Positions 27,684 to 36,383 of a stretch of DNA of 64,000 nucleotides are shown piece by piece (the first letter of the stretch is position 1; each line of letters begins with the position of its first letter). Under the pieces are notes generated by a model, which saw only the letters and a list, made by a program, of their open reading frames with translations, did not search any database and was not told where the DNA came from. The stretch is from Cohnella endophytica (lineage in GTDB: Bacteria; Bacillota; Bacilli; Paenibacillales; Paenibacillaceae). Location: the NCBI RefSeq assembly GCF_003628305.1, contig NZ_RBZM01000005.1, forward strand, positions 310,001 through 374,000, given 5' to 3'. Made by a program: the position numbers and the translations under genes.

Positions 27684-28589
27684 GTGAATAGCCGGGGGGT
27701 GTTTCCTGTTAACATAGAGAACATCGAGGCATTCGTATACGTTATCCATTGCGGAAGTTTCAATAAAGCCGCGGAAGCGTTATACTTATCCCAACCATCG
27801 GTGACGGCGCGAATACAATCGCTCGAAAGGGAGCTCGATTGCAGGCTGTTCGACCGGCAAGGCAAGCAGATTCAGATTACGGAGGAAGGCAAACGGTTCT
27901 TGCCCTATGCCCAGCAGCTTCTGTTGACTTATCAGAAGGGCAAGCTGCACGTTCACCGGAAAAAATCGTTGCCTCAAGAGTTTCGGATCGGCTGCACGGT
28001 ATCGGTATCCAACTATACGATTCCCGAACTGCTGCCCGGACTCAAAAGCAGGTTTCCCGATACCCGCTTCAAGATCGTTACCGGAGTGACCGACGATATC
28101 GTAAACAAGGTGTTGAACAAAGAGGTCGATATCGGTTTTGTCCGGAACGTGAACCACCCCAACTTGCACTCCGTGAAACTGTACGAGGACCCGATTACTT
28201 TGTACGCTTACGAAGGCCACCCGTTCGTCGGCGCGGAGCTTCTGACGGTCGAAGAGATCGCCGAGCAGCCGCTCGTGTTCTTCGAATGCGGGGCCCTTGA
28301 TTGGCTGAGAATCCATCGGGTGTTCGAGAATCTCGACAAGCCGCCTAACATCCAGATCCAGACCGACAATTCCGAGATGGCCAAGAAGCTGGTTATCCGT
28401 AAGGCGGGCATATCTTTTTTGCCCGAATTATGCGCGAAGCAAGAAATTTCCGAAGGTAAGCTTATTCCTCTGCGCGTTCCGGAGACGGACGGGATTTCCT
28501 TGCAGACGAATCTGATCTCCAACCTCGGGGAGCACGTACAATTCCTGAATGCCATAATCGAAATCGGCAAACAACTTAACCGCCAATAG
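27684..28589 (+). CDS. LysR family transcriptional regulator
   Basis: About 290-301 residues. The N-terminal winged helix-turn-helix (FNKAAEALYLSQPSVTARIQ) and a C-terminal substrate-binding-like domain are clear. It stands before an SsuE-like reductase and, across the repeat array, the sulfur operon. In B. subtilis the LysR regulator YtlI (AscR) controls the ytm operon, so a similar role is likely. The start is odd: GTG at 27684 has a poor ribosome site, whereas GGGGGGTG at 27694-27701 is ideally spaced for a GTT codon at 27708, where the usual N-IENIEAF start of the family begins. Confidence 0.87.
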   Translation: MNSRGVFPVNIENIEAFVYVIHCGSFNKAAEALYLSQPSVTARIQSLERELDCRLFDRQGKQIQITEEGKRFLPYAQQLLLTYQKGKLHVHRKKSLPQEFRIGCTVSVSNYTIPELLPGLKSRFPDTRFKIVTGVTDDIVNKVLNKEVDIGFVRNVNHPNLHSVKLYEDPITLYAYEGHPFVGAELLTVEEIAEQPLVFFECGALDWLRIHRVFENLDKPPNIQIQTDNSEMAKKLVIRKAGISFLPELCAKQEISEGKLIPLRVPETDGISLQTNLISNLGEHVQFLNAIIEIGKQLNRQ

Positions 28590-28600
28590 GAGGAATTACG

Positions 28601-29167
28601 ATGAGCCACATTGTTATTATCCACGGTAGTCCGACGCCCGGGTCCCGCTTGAACGGACTGGTAGAATTCGTAGAAGGCAAATGGAACGAGAAAGGGATCA
28701 AAGTCAGCCATGTCCGGGTAGCGGATCTGCCTGCGGAAGCATTGCTCCACGCCGACTTCAAAAACGAAGAAATATTGGCGGCCCTAGCTTTGGTAGAATC
28801 GGCCAGCGGCGTCGTAATCGCCAGCCCGGTCTATAAAGCCTCTTTCACCGGAGTCTTGAAAGCTTTCCTCGATCTGCTTCCTCAGACGGGCTTGAAAGGC
28901 AAAGCGACGCTTCCTTTGTTCATCGGTGGAACGATCGCTCACTTGCTAAGCTTGGACTATGCGCTGAAACCGGTGTTGTCCGTGCTCGGAAGCAGGAACA
29001 TTCTCGGAGGCGTATACGCGATCGATGCGTGGGTACAGCGCCTGGAAGGCGGCGGGTTCGAACTTTCCGAAGAGCTGCGCGATCGTTTGACGAACGCGGC
29101 GGAGGAGCTGGCGGAAGAGATTACATGGATCGGTATCCGTTCCAAAGAGAACATCCAAACTCCGTAA
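28601..29167 (+). CDS. SsuE-like NAD(P)H-dependent FMN reductase
   Basis: A 188-residue flavodoxin-fold reductase with HGSPTPGSR near residue 8 (phosphate loop) and ASPVYKASFTGVLK near residue 75, as in SsuE. It would supply reduced FMN to the two-component flavin monooxygenases encoded at 34109 and 38659. The ATG follows AGGAGG. It is probably co-transcribed with the LysR gene, 11 bp upstream. Confidence 0.88.
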   Translation: MSHIVIIHGSPTPGSRLNGLVEFVEGKWNEKGIKVSHVRVADLPAEALLHADFKNEEILAALALVESASGVVIASPVYKASFTGVLKAFLDLLPQTGLKGKATLPLFIGGTIAHLLSLDYALKPVLSVLGSRNILGGVYAIDAWVQRLEGGGFELSEELRDRLTNAAEELAEEITWIGIRSKENIQTP

Positions 29168-29181
29168 TTGAAAATAGCGAG

Positions 29182-29213
29182 CCGCCCTCGTCTATGAGAC
29201 TTGGGCGGTTTTT
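29182..29213 (+). terminator. Terminator after the flavin reductase gene
   Basis: CCGCCC pairs with GGGCGG, with inner CTC/GAG pairing, followed by TTTTT. It separates the gene from the repeat array. Confidence 0.85.
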
Positions 29214-29239
29214 GCTTGCTCGTTTATCACGACCTTTCT

Positions 29240-30268
29240 GAAGTTGCTCGACTCGCCGATATTAGGTTCTCCCAGACCACTAATTGCTTCGAAGTTGCTC
29301 GACTTGCCGATATTAGGTTCTCCCAGACCACTAATTGCATTGAAGTTGCTCGACTCGCCGTTGTAAGGTTCTCACGGACCACTAATTGCTTCGAGGTTGC
29401 TCGATTCGCCGAAGTAAGGTTCTCCCAGACCACTAATTGCATAGAAGTTGCTCGACTCGCCGTTGTAAGGTTCTCCCGGACCACTAATTGATTCGAAGTT
29501 ACTTGACTCGCCGATATTAGGTTCTCCCAGACCACTAATTGCTTCGAAGTTACTTGACTCGCCGAAGTAAGGTTCTCCCAGACCACTAATTGCTTCGAGG
29601 TTGCTCGACTTGCAGATGTAAGGTTCTCCCAGACTACTAATTGCTTCGAAGTTGCCAGACTCGCCGAAGTAAGGTTCTCCCAGACCACTAATTGCTTCGA
29701 AGTTGCTCGACTCGCAGAAGTAAGGTTCTCCCAGACCACTAAATGCCACGAAATTGCTCGACTCGCCAAAGTAAGGTTCTCCCGGAACCCTAAGTGCCTC
29801 GAAATTGCTCGACTCGCCGAAGTAAGGTTCTCCCGCACCACTAATTGATTCGAAATTGCCCGACTCGCCGAAGTAAGGCTCTCCCGCACCACTAATTGCT
29901 TCGAGGTTGCTCGACTCGCCGAAGTAAGGTTCTTGCGGACCACTAATTGATTCGAAGTTGCTCGACTCGCCGAAGTAAGGTTCTCCCAGACCACTAATTG
30001 CCTCGAAGTTGCTCGACTCGCAGAAGTAAGGTTCTCCCAGACCACTAATTGCTTCGAAGTTGCTCGACTCGACGATGTATGGATCTCCGGAACCCTAAGT
30101 GCCTCGAAATTGCTCGACTCGCCGAAGTAAGGTTCTCCCGCACCACTAATTGATTCGAAATTGCCCGACTTGCCGAAGTAAGGTTCTCCCGCACCACTAA
30201 TTGCTTCGAGGTTGCTCGACTCGCCGAAGTAAGGTTCTCCCGGAACCCTAAGTGCCTCGAAGTTACTC
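29240..30268. repeat. Tandem 51-bp repeat array, type A (about 20 units)
   Basis: About 20 head-to-tail copies of a 51-bp unit, typified by GAAGTTGCTCGACTCGCCGA and later ACCACTAATTGC. Units differ by a few substitutions. One unit near 30080 is 50 bp long. A block starting at 29783 is repeated almost identically at 30088, an offset of 305 bp (six units less one base), which shows a segmental duplication. Because 51 is divisible by 3 and the unit lacks stops in several frames, long open frames run through it on both strands. No ribosome site or start supports translation. No known function. Confidence 0.9.
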
Positions 30269-30660
30269 CAACCGTTGAAGTAACGGCACCCAGTTCCGCT
30301 AAGCGCCACCAACACATCTAATCCATCGAAATAACGGAACCTCGTTCCGCTATACGCCCTAGATTCCCCCGAACCGCCGAATTAACGGAACCTCGTTCCG
30401 TTATGCGCCCAAGATTCCCCCGAACCATCGAAATAGCGGAACCCTGTTCCGTTATGCGCCCTAGATTCCCCCGAACCATCGAAATAGCGGAACCTCGTTC
30501 CGCTATACGCCCCAGATTACCCCGAACCGCCGAAATAACAGAACCCTGTTCCGTTATGCGCCCTAGATTCCCTCAAACCATCGAAATAGCGGAACCCTGT
30601 TCCGTTATGCGCTCTGGAATCCCCCGAACCATCGAAATAGCGGAACCCGTTTCCGCTTTT
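30269..30660. repeat. Tandem 51-bp repeat array, type B, with hairpins (8 units)
   Basis: Eight units continue the same 51-bp period. GTTCCG recurs at 30293, 30344, 30395, 30446, 30497, 30548 and 30599, and a variant at 30649. Most units carry a short inverted repeat such as TAACGGAACCTCGTTCCGTTA, here written as arms TAACGGAAC and GTTCCGTTA around a 3-base loop. The unit shares bases with type A at matching phase, and the unit at about 30262-30312 is intermediate. The two arrays therefore look like one diverged family. It ends about 260 bp before the transporter operon. Confidence 0.88.
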
Positions 30661-30922
30661 GGCCGCGCCAATCGTGCCCAAACTTGACTAGTGGTCAGAA
30701 TTCATCCTTTAGAATCAAACTCTCGTACAGCATTGATCCCCTTGCGAGAGCAAGTTCACGTTGCCCATGGGCCAATCTCCCTATCGTTTTTTACTATTGA
30801 TCCATAGAACTTCTCTATTATCCAAAGCTGCCGCATGGTGATATTGTTAAACACAACATTAATTCTTACTTAACCGCTAGGAATTATGAGTTTAATAAAA
30901 AGAAATGTGGAGGGATCATCTC

Positions 30923-31819
30923 ATGAAAAAATTAACGTTACTAGCAATCGCCCTAATTCTCGTCTTAACGGTTGCCGCATGCGGTAGCAAAAACAACAAC
31001 GCCAGCAACGCAAGCAACTCCCCATCCAAGGAACCGGCGGCATCCTCCTCGGACGCGTCGCCAAGCGAGTCCACTTCGGCTAGCTCCGAAGCGCCGAAAG
31101 AGGTCAAGAAAATCATCGTAGGAACCGGCAACCAGTTTCCGAAGGTCGCTTTCCTCGACGAGAGCGGCAAGCTAACGGGATTCGACGTCGAACTCGTACG
31201 CGAAATCGACAAGCGACTGCCCGAGTACGAATTCGAGCTTCAAGTGCTTGATTTCACTAACATCCTGCTCAGCCTGGAAACGAAGAAAATCGACATGGCC
31301 GCACATGAGTTCGAGAAAAACCCGGAGCGCGAAGCGAAGTACCTATTCAACAAAGAACCTTACGCGCACTGGAAAAACAAAATCGTTGTATCCAAAAACA
31401 ACAACGATCCGATCGAGACGCTTGACGATCTGAAAGGCAAGAAGTTCTACACGACCGCAACAAGCGCCGAAGCCACCATTCTCGAGAACTATAACAAGAC
31501 GCACGACAATGCGCTTAAGATCGTCTATTCCAACGGCGGCGCCAACGACATCGCTCAGCAAATCTCTTCCGGTCGGGTAGACGCGACCATTGCCGCGGAT
31601 TTCGTGCTTCCGCTTCTGGATACGGCGGGCAAGCTGAAAACTGTCGGCAAAGAGCTAAGCGAATCCGACATCCTGTTCCTTTTCCGCAAGAACGATCCGG
31701 AGCAACAGGCTCTCGCAGATGCGGTAGACAAAGCGATCGTCGAGCTGAAAGCAGACGGAACGCTTAAGAAACTCAGCGAACAATGGCTAGGTTTCGATGC
31801 CACCGAGTCGGAGAAATAG
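30923..31819 (+). CDS. Amino-acid (cystine-type) ABC transporter substrate-binding lipoprotein
   Basis: A 298-residue lipoprotein. The signal ends in the lipobox LTVAAC with Cys20 as the lipidated residue. A Ser/Ala/Lys-rich linker (residues 21-60) precedes a family 3 solute-binding domain (GTGNQFPKVAFLDESGKLTG near residue 68). It is most like the TcyJ/TcyK and YxeM group, which bind cystine and S-modified cysteines. The ATG at 30923 follows GGAGGG, and an in-frame ATG at 30905 precedes that site. First gene of a ten-gene operon. Confidence 0.88.
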   Translation: MKKLTLLAIALILVLTVAACGSKNNNASNASNSPSKEPAASSSDASPSESTSASSEAPKEVKKIIVGTGNQFPKVAFLDESGKLTGFDVELVREIDKRLPEYEFELQVLDFTNILLSLETKKIDMAAHEFEKNPEREAKYLFNKEPYAHWKNKIVVSKNNNDPIETLDDLKGKKFYTTATSAEATILENYNKTHDNALKIVYSNGGANDIAQQISSGRVDATIAADFVLPLLDTAGKLKTVGKELSESDILFLFRKNDPEQQALADAVDKAIVELKADGTLKKLSEQWLGFDATESEK

Positions 31820-31849
31820 GTTCGCTACAAGAAAGGATGAAGACGGGTT

Positions 31850-32632
31850 ATGGGTACGCCATTCGATATCGCTTACGTATACGAGTACTTCCTGAAGCTG
31901 CTGCCCTTCATCAGAATCTCTCTCCTTATCGTGTTCGGATCCATAGTCGTAGGAATGGGCGTCGGACTTCTCGTCGCCCTTCCCCGATTATACAAAGTCC
32001 CGGTGCTGCAGCGGTTTTCCCAAGTGTATGCTTCATTTTTCCGGGGAACGCCGATCTTGATCCAGTTATTCTTGATCTATTACTTGTTGCCGGAGCTGCT
32101 GAAGCTCGTATCGATCGACGTAACGAAAGTCCCGGTGTTGATCTTCGTTATCCTGGCGTACGGCTTGCATAGCGGGGCCTATTTTTCCGAAGGCATTCGC
32201 GCCGCGGTATCCGCGGTGGATAGGGGGCAAGTGGAAGCCGCATACGCGGTCGGCATGACCGGATACCAAGCGTTCACCCGCATCGTATTTCCGCAAGCCC
32301 TCGCGATCTCGATTCCGATCTTAGCGAATCTCATTATCGCGACGCTCAAAGATACATCTTTAGCGTTCACGTTGGGCGTCATGGAGCTTACGGGGAAAGC
32401 GCAGACGCTATTCACGGTTTCAAGGCACATGCTCGAAAGTTATCTCGCGCTGGCCATAGTCTACTTCATTCTTAGCTTCTTCCTGGAGAAAATGTTCAAC
32501 TTCGCGGAGCGGAGATTACTGAAACATGAAGCTCCGATCGCGAAAGAAGATAAAGTACCGATGGGCCGAAAATGGCTGAACCGCACACTGGATCCGGACA
32601 TCGCGTTAAGCAAAGGAGGCGCCGGCGTATGA
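31850..32632 (+). CDS. Amino-acid ABC transporter permease 1 (TcyL-like)
   Basis: A 260-residue HisM-type permease. It has about five membrane segments and the EAA loop (EAAYAVGMTGYQAFTRIVFPQA) near residue 125 that contacts the ATPase. The C-terminal 30 residues are a hydrophilic extension. Its stop overlaps the start of the second permease (ATGA). Two distinct permeases with one ATPase match the TcyLMN arrangement of the B. subtilis ytm operon. Confidence 0.87.
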   Translation: MGTPFDIAYVYEYFLKLLPFIRISLLIVFGSIVVGMGVGLLVALPRLYKVPVLQRFSQVYASFFRGTPILIQLFLIYYLLPELLKLVSIDVTKVPVLIFVILAYGLHSGAYFSEGIRAAVSAVDRGQVEAAYAVGMTGYQAFTRIVFPQALAISIPILANLIIATLKDTSLAFTLGVMELTGKAQTLFTVSRHMLESYLALAIVYFILSFFLEKMFNFAERRLLKHEAPIAKEDKVPMGRKWLNRTLDPDIALSKGGAGV

Positions 32633-33339
32633 AATGGGACTTCTCGTTTATTTGGACGGCGTTCTTGGATTTGCTTCCCGCCCTTCCGACCACGCTTTAT
32701 ATTACGGCCGTCTCCGTAAGCTGCGGGTTCGTCATTGGCTTGATCGTCACCTTATCGAGAATGTACAAAGTGCCGGTGCTTAGCCAAATAGGCACCGCCT
32801 ACGTAACGTTCGTGCGCGGAACTCCGATGTTGACCCATCTGCTGATCGTCTATATCGGATTATCGATGTTGTTAGATCATTTGTCCGACAAGTTCGGGTG
32901 GTCGTTTAACTCCGTATCGATTCCGATGATCGGATTCGCTTATATCGCCTTCTCGATCACGGCCGGAGCTTACTTGGCGGAGGTCATCCGTTCCGGATTG
33001 CTGGCAGTAAACAAAGGACAGCTCGAAGCCGCTTATTCCGTAGGCATGACGACATTCCAAGCGCTTCGCCGAATCGTATTCCCGCAAGCGTTCGCCGCCG
33101 CGCTCCCGAATCTATCGAATTCGCTCATCGGAATGTTGCACGGTTCTACGCTCGCTTTTACCGTTTCGGTCGTCGATATCAACGCCAAGGCGCAGATCGT
33201 AGCTTCGACCAACTGGAAGTTTCCCGAGGCTTATTTGGCCGCGGCGCTTCTCTTCTGGGGCTTGACGGTCTTGATCGAAAGAGGGACCGCATTGCTCGAG
33301 AAAAGAATTAACGTCTACAACCGCGGAGGTGTCGCATGA
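32629..33339 (+). CDS. Amino-acid ABC transporter permease 2 (TcyM-like)
   Basis: A 236-residue HisM-type permease with the EAA loop (EAAYSVGMTTFQALRRIVFPQA) near residue 135. The ATG at 32629 overlaps the upstream stop and follows AAAGGAGG. It would form a heterodimeric channel with the previous permease. Its own end overlaps the ATPase start by 4 bp. Confidence 0.87.
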   Translation: MKWDFSFIWTAFLDLLPALPTTLYITAVSVSCGFVIGLIVTLSRMYKVPVLSQIGTAYVTFVRGTPMLTHLLIVYIGLSMLLDHLSDKFGWSFNSVSIPMIGFAYIAFSITAGAYLAEVIRSGLLAVNKGQLEAAYSVGMTTFQALRRIVFPQAFAAALPNLSNSLIGMLHGSTLAFTVSVVDINAKAQIVASTNWKFPEAYLAAALLFWGLTVLIERGTALLEKRINVYNRGGVA

Positions 33340-34088
33340 TCCATCTGAAGCGAATAACGAAGTCATTCGGTCGCAACGAGGTGCTAAAGGGAATCGACCT
33401 GACCATCCGCAAAGGGGAGGTCGTAGCGATCGTCGGACCGAGCGGCTCGGGAAAAACAACGTTGCTGAGATGCATCAATTACTTGGAGAAACCCAGCGAC
33501 GGGGAAATCTCGATCGACGAATTCTCCGTTCATTTCAAGAAACCCCATAAAAAAGACATTCACGCTTTGCGCCAGAAAAGCGCGATGGTTTTCCAGCAGT
33601 ACAATCTTTTTCGCCATAAGACCGCTCTGGAGAACGTGATGGAAGGGCTCGTCGTCGTTCAAAAGATACCGAAAGAGGAAGCGAGAAAGAGGAGCGTAGA
33701 GCTGCTGGAGAAAGTGGGGTTAGGCGATAAATTGGACTCGTATCCGAGCCAGTTATCCGGAGGTCAGCAGCAACGCGTTGGCATCGCCCGGGCTCTAGCG
33801 CTTAATCCGGAAGTCATTCTATTCGACGAACCGACCTCCGCCCTCGATCCGGAGCTTGTCGGCGAAGTGCTGGGGGTTATCCGCAAGATCGCCAAGGAAG
33901 GAATTACGATGATCATCGTCACTCATGAAATGGCCTTCGCTCAGGACGTGGCCAATCATGTCGTCTTCATGGAGGGCGGCGTCATCGTCGAGGAAGGTCC
34001 GCCTAACGTCATTTTCAACGTCCCCAAGGAGGAGAGGACGAAACAGTTTCTGGCGAGATATACGTCCGAGAGCGCTTATTCTATTTAA
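33336..34088 (+). CDS. Amino-acid ABC transporter ATPase (TcyN-like)
   Basis: A 250-residue GlnQ-type ATPase. Walker A is GPSGSGKTT near residue 33, the signature is LSGGQQQR near residue 139, and Walker B is VILFDEPTSALD near residue 159. It powers the importer encoded by the three genes upstream and overlaps the second permease gene by 4 bp. Confidence 0.92.
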   Translation: MIHLKRITKSFGRNEVLKGIDLTIRKGEVVAIVGPSGSGKTTLLRCINYLEKPSDGEISIDEFSVHFKKPHKKDIHALRQKSAMVFQQYNLFRHKTALENVMEGLVVVQKIPKEEARKRSVELLEKVGLGDKLDSYPSQLSGGQQQRVGIARALALNPEVILFDEPTSALDPELVGEVLGVIRKIAKEGITMIIVTHEMAFAQDVANHVVFMEGGVIVEEGPPNVIFNVPKEERTKQFLARYTSESAYSI

Positions 34089-34108
34089 CCGAACGGAGTG
34101 AATCATAG

Positions 34109-35119
34109 ATGGCATTAAAATTCGGTATATTGGACCAAAGCATCGTTTTTCCCGGCCAGACGCCTTCCGAGGCGCTGAACAATACGATCAAGCTGGCGCA
34201 GCTCGCGGAATCTCTAGGCTTCGACCGATTCTGGGTATCGGAGCACCACGATTCGCCGCAGATGGCGGGAGCTTCCCCCGAAGTGCTCATCTCCCATCTA
34301 CTCGCGCGTACGGAACGGATCCGCATCGGTTCCGGAGGCGTTATGCTGCAGCATTACAGCCCTTACAAAGTGGCGGAGAACTTCAACGTGCTCGCTTCGT
34401 TGGCCCCGGGAAGGGTAGATTTGGGTATCGGTCGCGCGCCAGGCGGGCTTCCTCGTTCGACGAAGGCGCTGCAGAAGGGACTCGGCGAAGCGGATACGCT
34501 CGGCGATAAATTGCTCGAACTCGAGAAGCTGCTACATGGTCAGCTGGACGAAGAACATCCGCTCGCGGGCTTGCAAGCGAATCCGTTGCCGGTGCAACCT
34601 GCGGAAATCTATTTGCTCGGAACGAGTCTTTCGAGCGCTCGCTTAGCGGCCGAGAGAGGTTATCCTTACGTGTTCGCGTTGTTCATTAACAACGATCCGG
34701 AAGCGGCGAAGGCCGCGTTCGATACGTACCGAGAGCATTTCAACCGCGAGACGGGGCGGGAACCGATTTCCATTCTGGCGCTATCCGTCATTGCCTCCGA
34801 TACGGAGGAGGAAGCAAACGAAATCGCAGGCCATTTCAAGAGCGTTCGCGTAACGCTTGCCAGCGGCAAAACGGTTAACGTAGGTTCGCTGGAACAAGCG
34901 GAGGAGTTCGCGAGGCAAGCCGGCGAGACGTATACCGCGGAAGTTCGTGATGCGGATATTACTCGGGGAACGAAGGAAACCGTCCGCAAGAGATTGCTTG
35001 AGTTAAGAGACTTGTACGACGCCGACGAACTGATCTTTACGACGATCATCCCGGATTTCGCGAAACGGGTAAGATCGTTCCAATTGTTAAAAGAAGCTTT
35101 CGAGGAACAAACGGTATAA
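34109..35119 (+). CDS. LLM-class flavin monooxygenase (YtmO/CmoO-like)
   Basis: A 336-residue luciferase-like protein with FDRFWVSEHHDSPQMAG near residue 36 and GGVMLQHYSPYKVAENF near residue 74, which is typical of the MsnO8/YtmO group. The length matches B. subtilis YtmO (CmoO). The position directly after the cystine-type importer also matches. It needs reduced FMN, which the SsuE-like protein at 28601 could provide. The exact substrate is unknown. Likely candidates are N-acetylated S-alkyl cysteines. Confidence 0.87.
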   Translation: MALKFGILDQSIVFPGQTPSEALNNTIKLAQLAESLGFDRFWVSEHHDSPQMAGASPEVLISHLLARTERIRIGSGGVMLQHYSPYKVAENFNVLASLAPGRVDLGIGRAPGGLPRSTKALQKGLGEADTLGDKLLELEKLLHGQLDEEHPLAGLQANPLPVQPAEIYLLGTSLSSARLAAERGYPYVFALFINNDPEAAKAAFDTYREHFNRETGREPISILALSVIASDTEEEANEIAGHFKSVRVTLASGKTVNVGSLEQAEEFARQAGETYTAEVRDADITRGTKETVRKRLLELRDLYDADELIFTTIIPDFAKRVRSFQLLKEAFEEQTV

Positions 35120-35165
35120 CGAGATAAGTTACGAGCGATCCACAAATAGAGAAGGAGGAGCGAAA

Positions 35166-36371
35166 ATGGGCGATTTAACGGCGAAGCGGCTCGAACGAAA
35201 GCTGATTGAGATCAGGCGGCGATTGCACGAGAATCCGGAGCTTTCCCACGAGGAATTCGAGACGACGGCGGCAATCCGGGGCTGGCTCGGCGAAGCGGGA
35301 ATCCGAATCGCCGAGCAATACCCGCTCGCGACCGGCGTCGTGGCCGAGGTCGGAGGAACGCGCGGAGGGCCGGTTATCGCCATCCGCGCGGATATCGACG
35401 CGCTCCCGATTCAGGAGGAGACGGGACTTCCGTTCGCTTCGCGAATTCAGGGCAAGATGCATGCTTGCGGCCACGATTTCCATACCGCGGCCGCGCTAGG
35501 AGCGGCGTTACTGCTTAAGCAACGCGAGCACGAGCTTCCGGGTACGGTGAGATTCCTGTTCCAGCCAGCGGAAGAGAAGGCTAAAGGCGCTTCGCAGGTC
35601 ATCGCGAGCGGCGCCTTGGAAGACGTCGAAGCGATATTCGGCTTGCATAACAAGCCGGATTTGCCCGTCGGTACGATCGGCATCAAATCCGGGCCTATCA
35701 TGGCCGCGGCGGACGGCTTCGTCGTAGAGGTTGAAGGCCGCGGAACTCACGCTGCCGTGCCCGAAGCCGGTATCGATCCGATCGTGGCTTCGGCCCATAT
35801 CATTACCGCGCTTCAGTCGATCGTCAGCCGCAACGTCAGCGCTTTGGAGAGCGCGGTCATCAGCGTTACGAGGCTGAATAGCGGAACGGCATGGAACGTT
35901 ATCGCCGAGAAAGCCGTATTCGACGGGACATTAAGAACGTTCGATGAGAAAGTGCGCTTAAAGGTGCGCGAACGTTTCGAACAGATCGTGACCGGCGTCG
36001 GGACGGCACTCGGAACCGAGACGAAGATCAAATGGTTGGTCGGACCTCCCGCCGTCGTCAACGATCCGAAATGGGCCGAAAGGTCGGCCAAGACGGCCGC
36101 CGCGCTCGGCTTGACGATCGTAGAGCCGAAGCCTTCCCCGGCGGGAGAAGATTTCGCTTTCTACCTGAGGGAAACCCCGGGCATCTTTTTCTTCTTGGGT
36201 ACGTCGGGGCCGCAGGAATGGCATCATCCCGCATTCGACGTTGACGAGCGGTCGCTGCCGATTGCTGCAGAGTTTTTCTCCGCGCTGGCGGTCGATGCCT
36301 TAGAGCAACTTTACGGTTCGCACCCGGATGATTCGAGTTCGGACGCGATCTTGAGCACGGGAAGCCAATAG
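35166..36371 (+). CDS. M20 family amidohydrolase/deacylase (SndA-like)
   Basis: A 401-residue M20D peptidase-like amidohydrolase. The metal-binding motif HACGHDFHTAA is near residue 100, and the catalytic PAEEKAKGA segment is near residue 136. Family members remove N-acyl groups from amino acids. In B. subtilis the SndA and SndB proteins of the ytm and yxe operons deacetylate N-acetylcysteine released from S-modified cysteines, and the same role fits here. The ATG follows GAAGGAGGAG. Confidence 0.88.
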   Translation: MGDLTAKRLERKLIEIRRRLHENPELSHEEFETTAAIRGWLGEAGIRIAEQYPLATGVVAEVGGTRGGPVIAIRADIDALPIQEETGLPFASRIQGKMHACGHDFHTAAALGAALLLKQREHELPGTVRFLFQPAEEKAKGASQVIASGALEDVEAIFGLHNKPDLPVGTIGIKSGPIMAAADGFVVEVEGRGTHAAVPEAGIDPIVASAHIITALQSIVSRNVSALESAVISVTRLNSGTAWNVIAEKAVFDGTLRTFDEKVRLKVRERFEQIVTGVGTALGTETKIKWLVGPPAVVNDPKWAERSAKTAAALGLTIVEPKPSPAGEDFAFYLRETPGIFFFLGTSGPQEWHHPAFDVDERSLPIAAEFFSALAVDALEQLYGSHPDDSSSDAILSTGSQ

Positions 36372-36383
36372 GAGGAAATGACG

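Noticed and set aside
29227..30315. A 362-codon open frame on the minus strand (17-residue repeats such as ENLTSASRATSKQLVVW)
   Set aside because: It is a by-product of the 51-bp DNA repeat: other frames on both strands are also open, the frame shifts at the 50-bp unit, and there is no ribosome site. Annotated as a DNA repeat.
29240..30660. CRISPR array
   Set aside because: The whole 51-bp unit is repeated, with no unique spacers, no typical direct repeat and no cas genes nearby.
30690..30922. CymR or S-box element upstream of the transporter operon
   Set aside because: A GGAATT half-site is present near 30881, but no full motif or riboswitch fold could be supported by eye.
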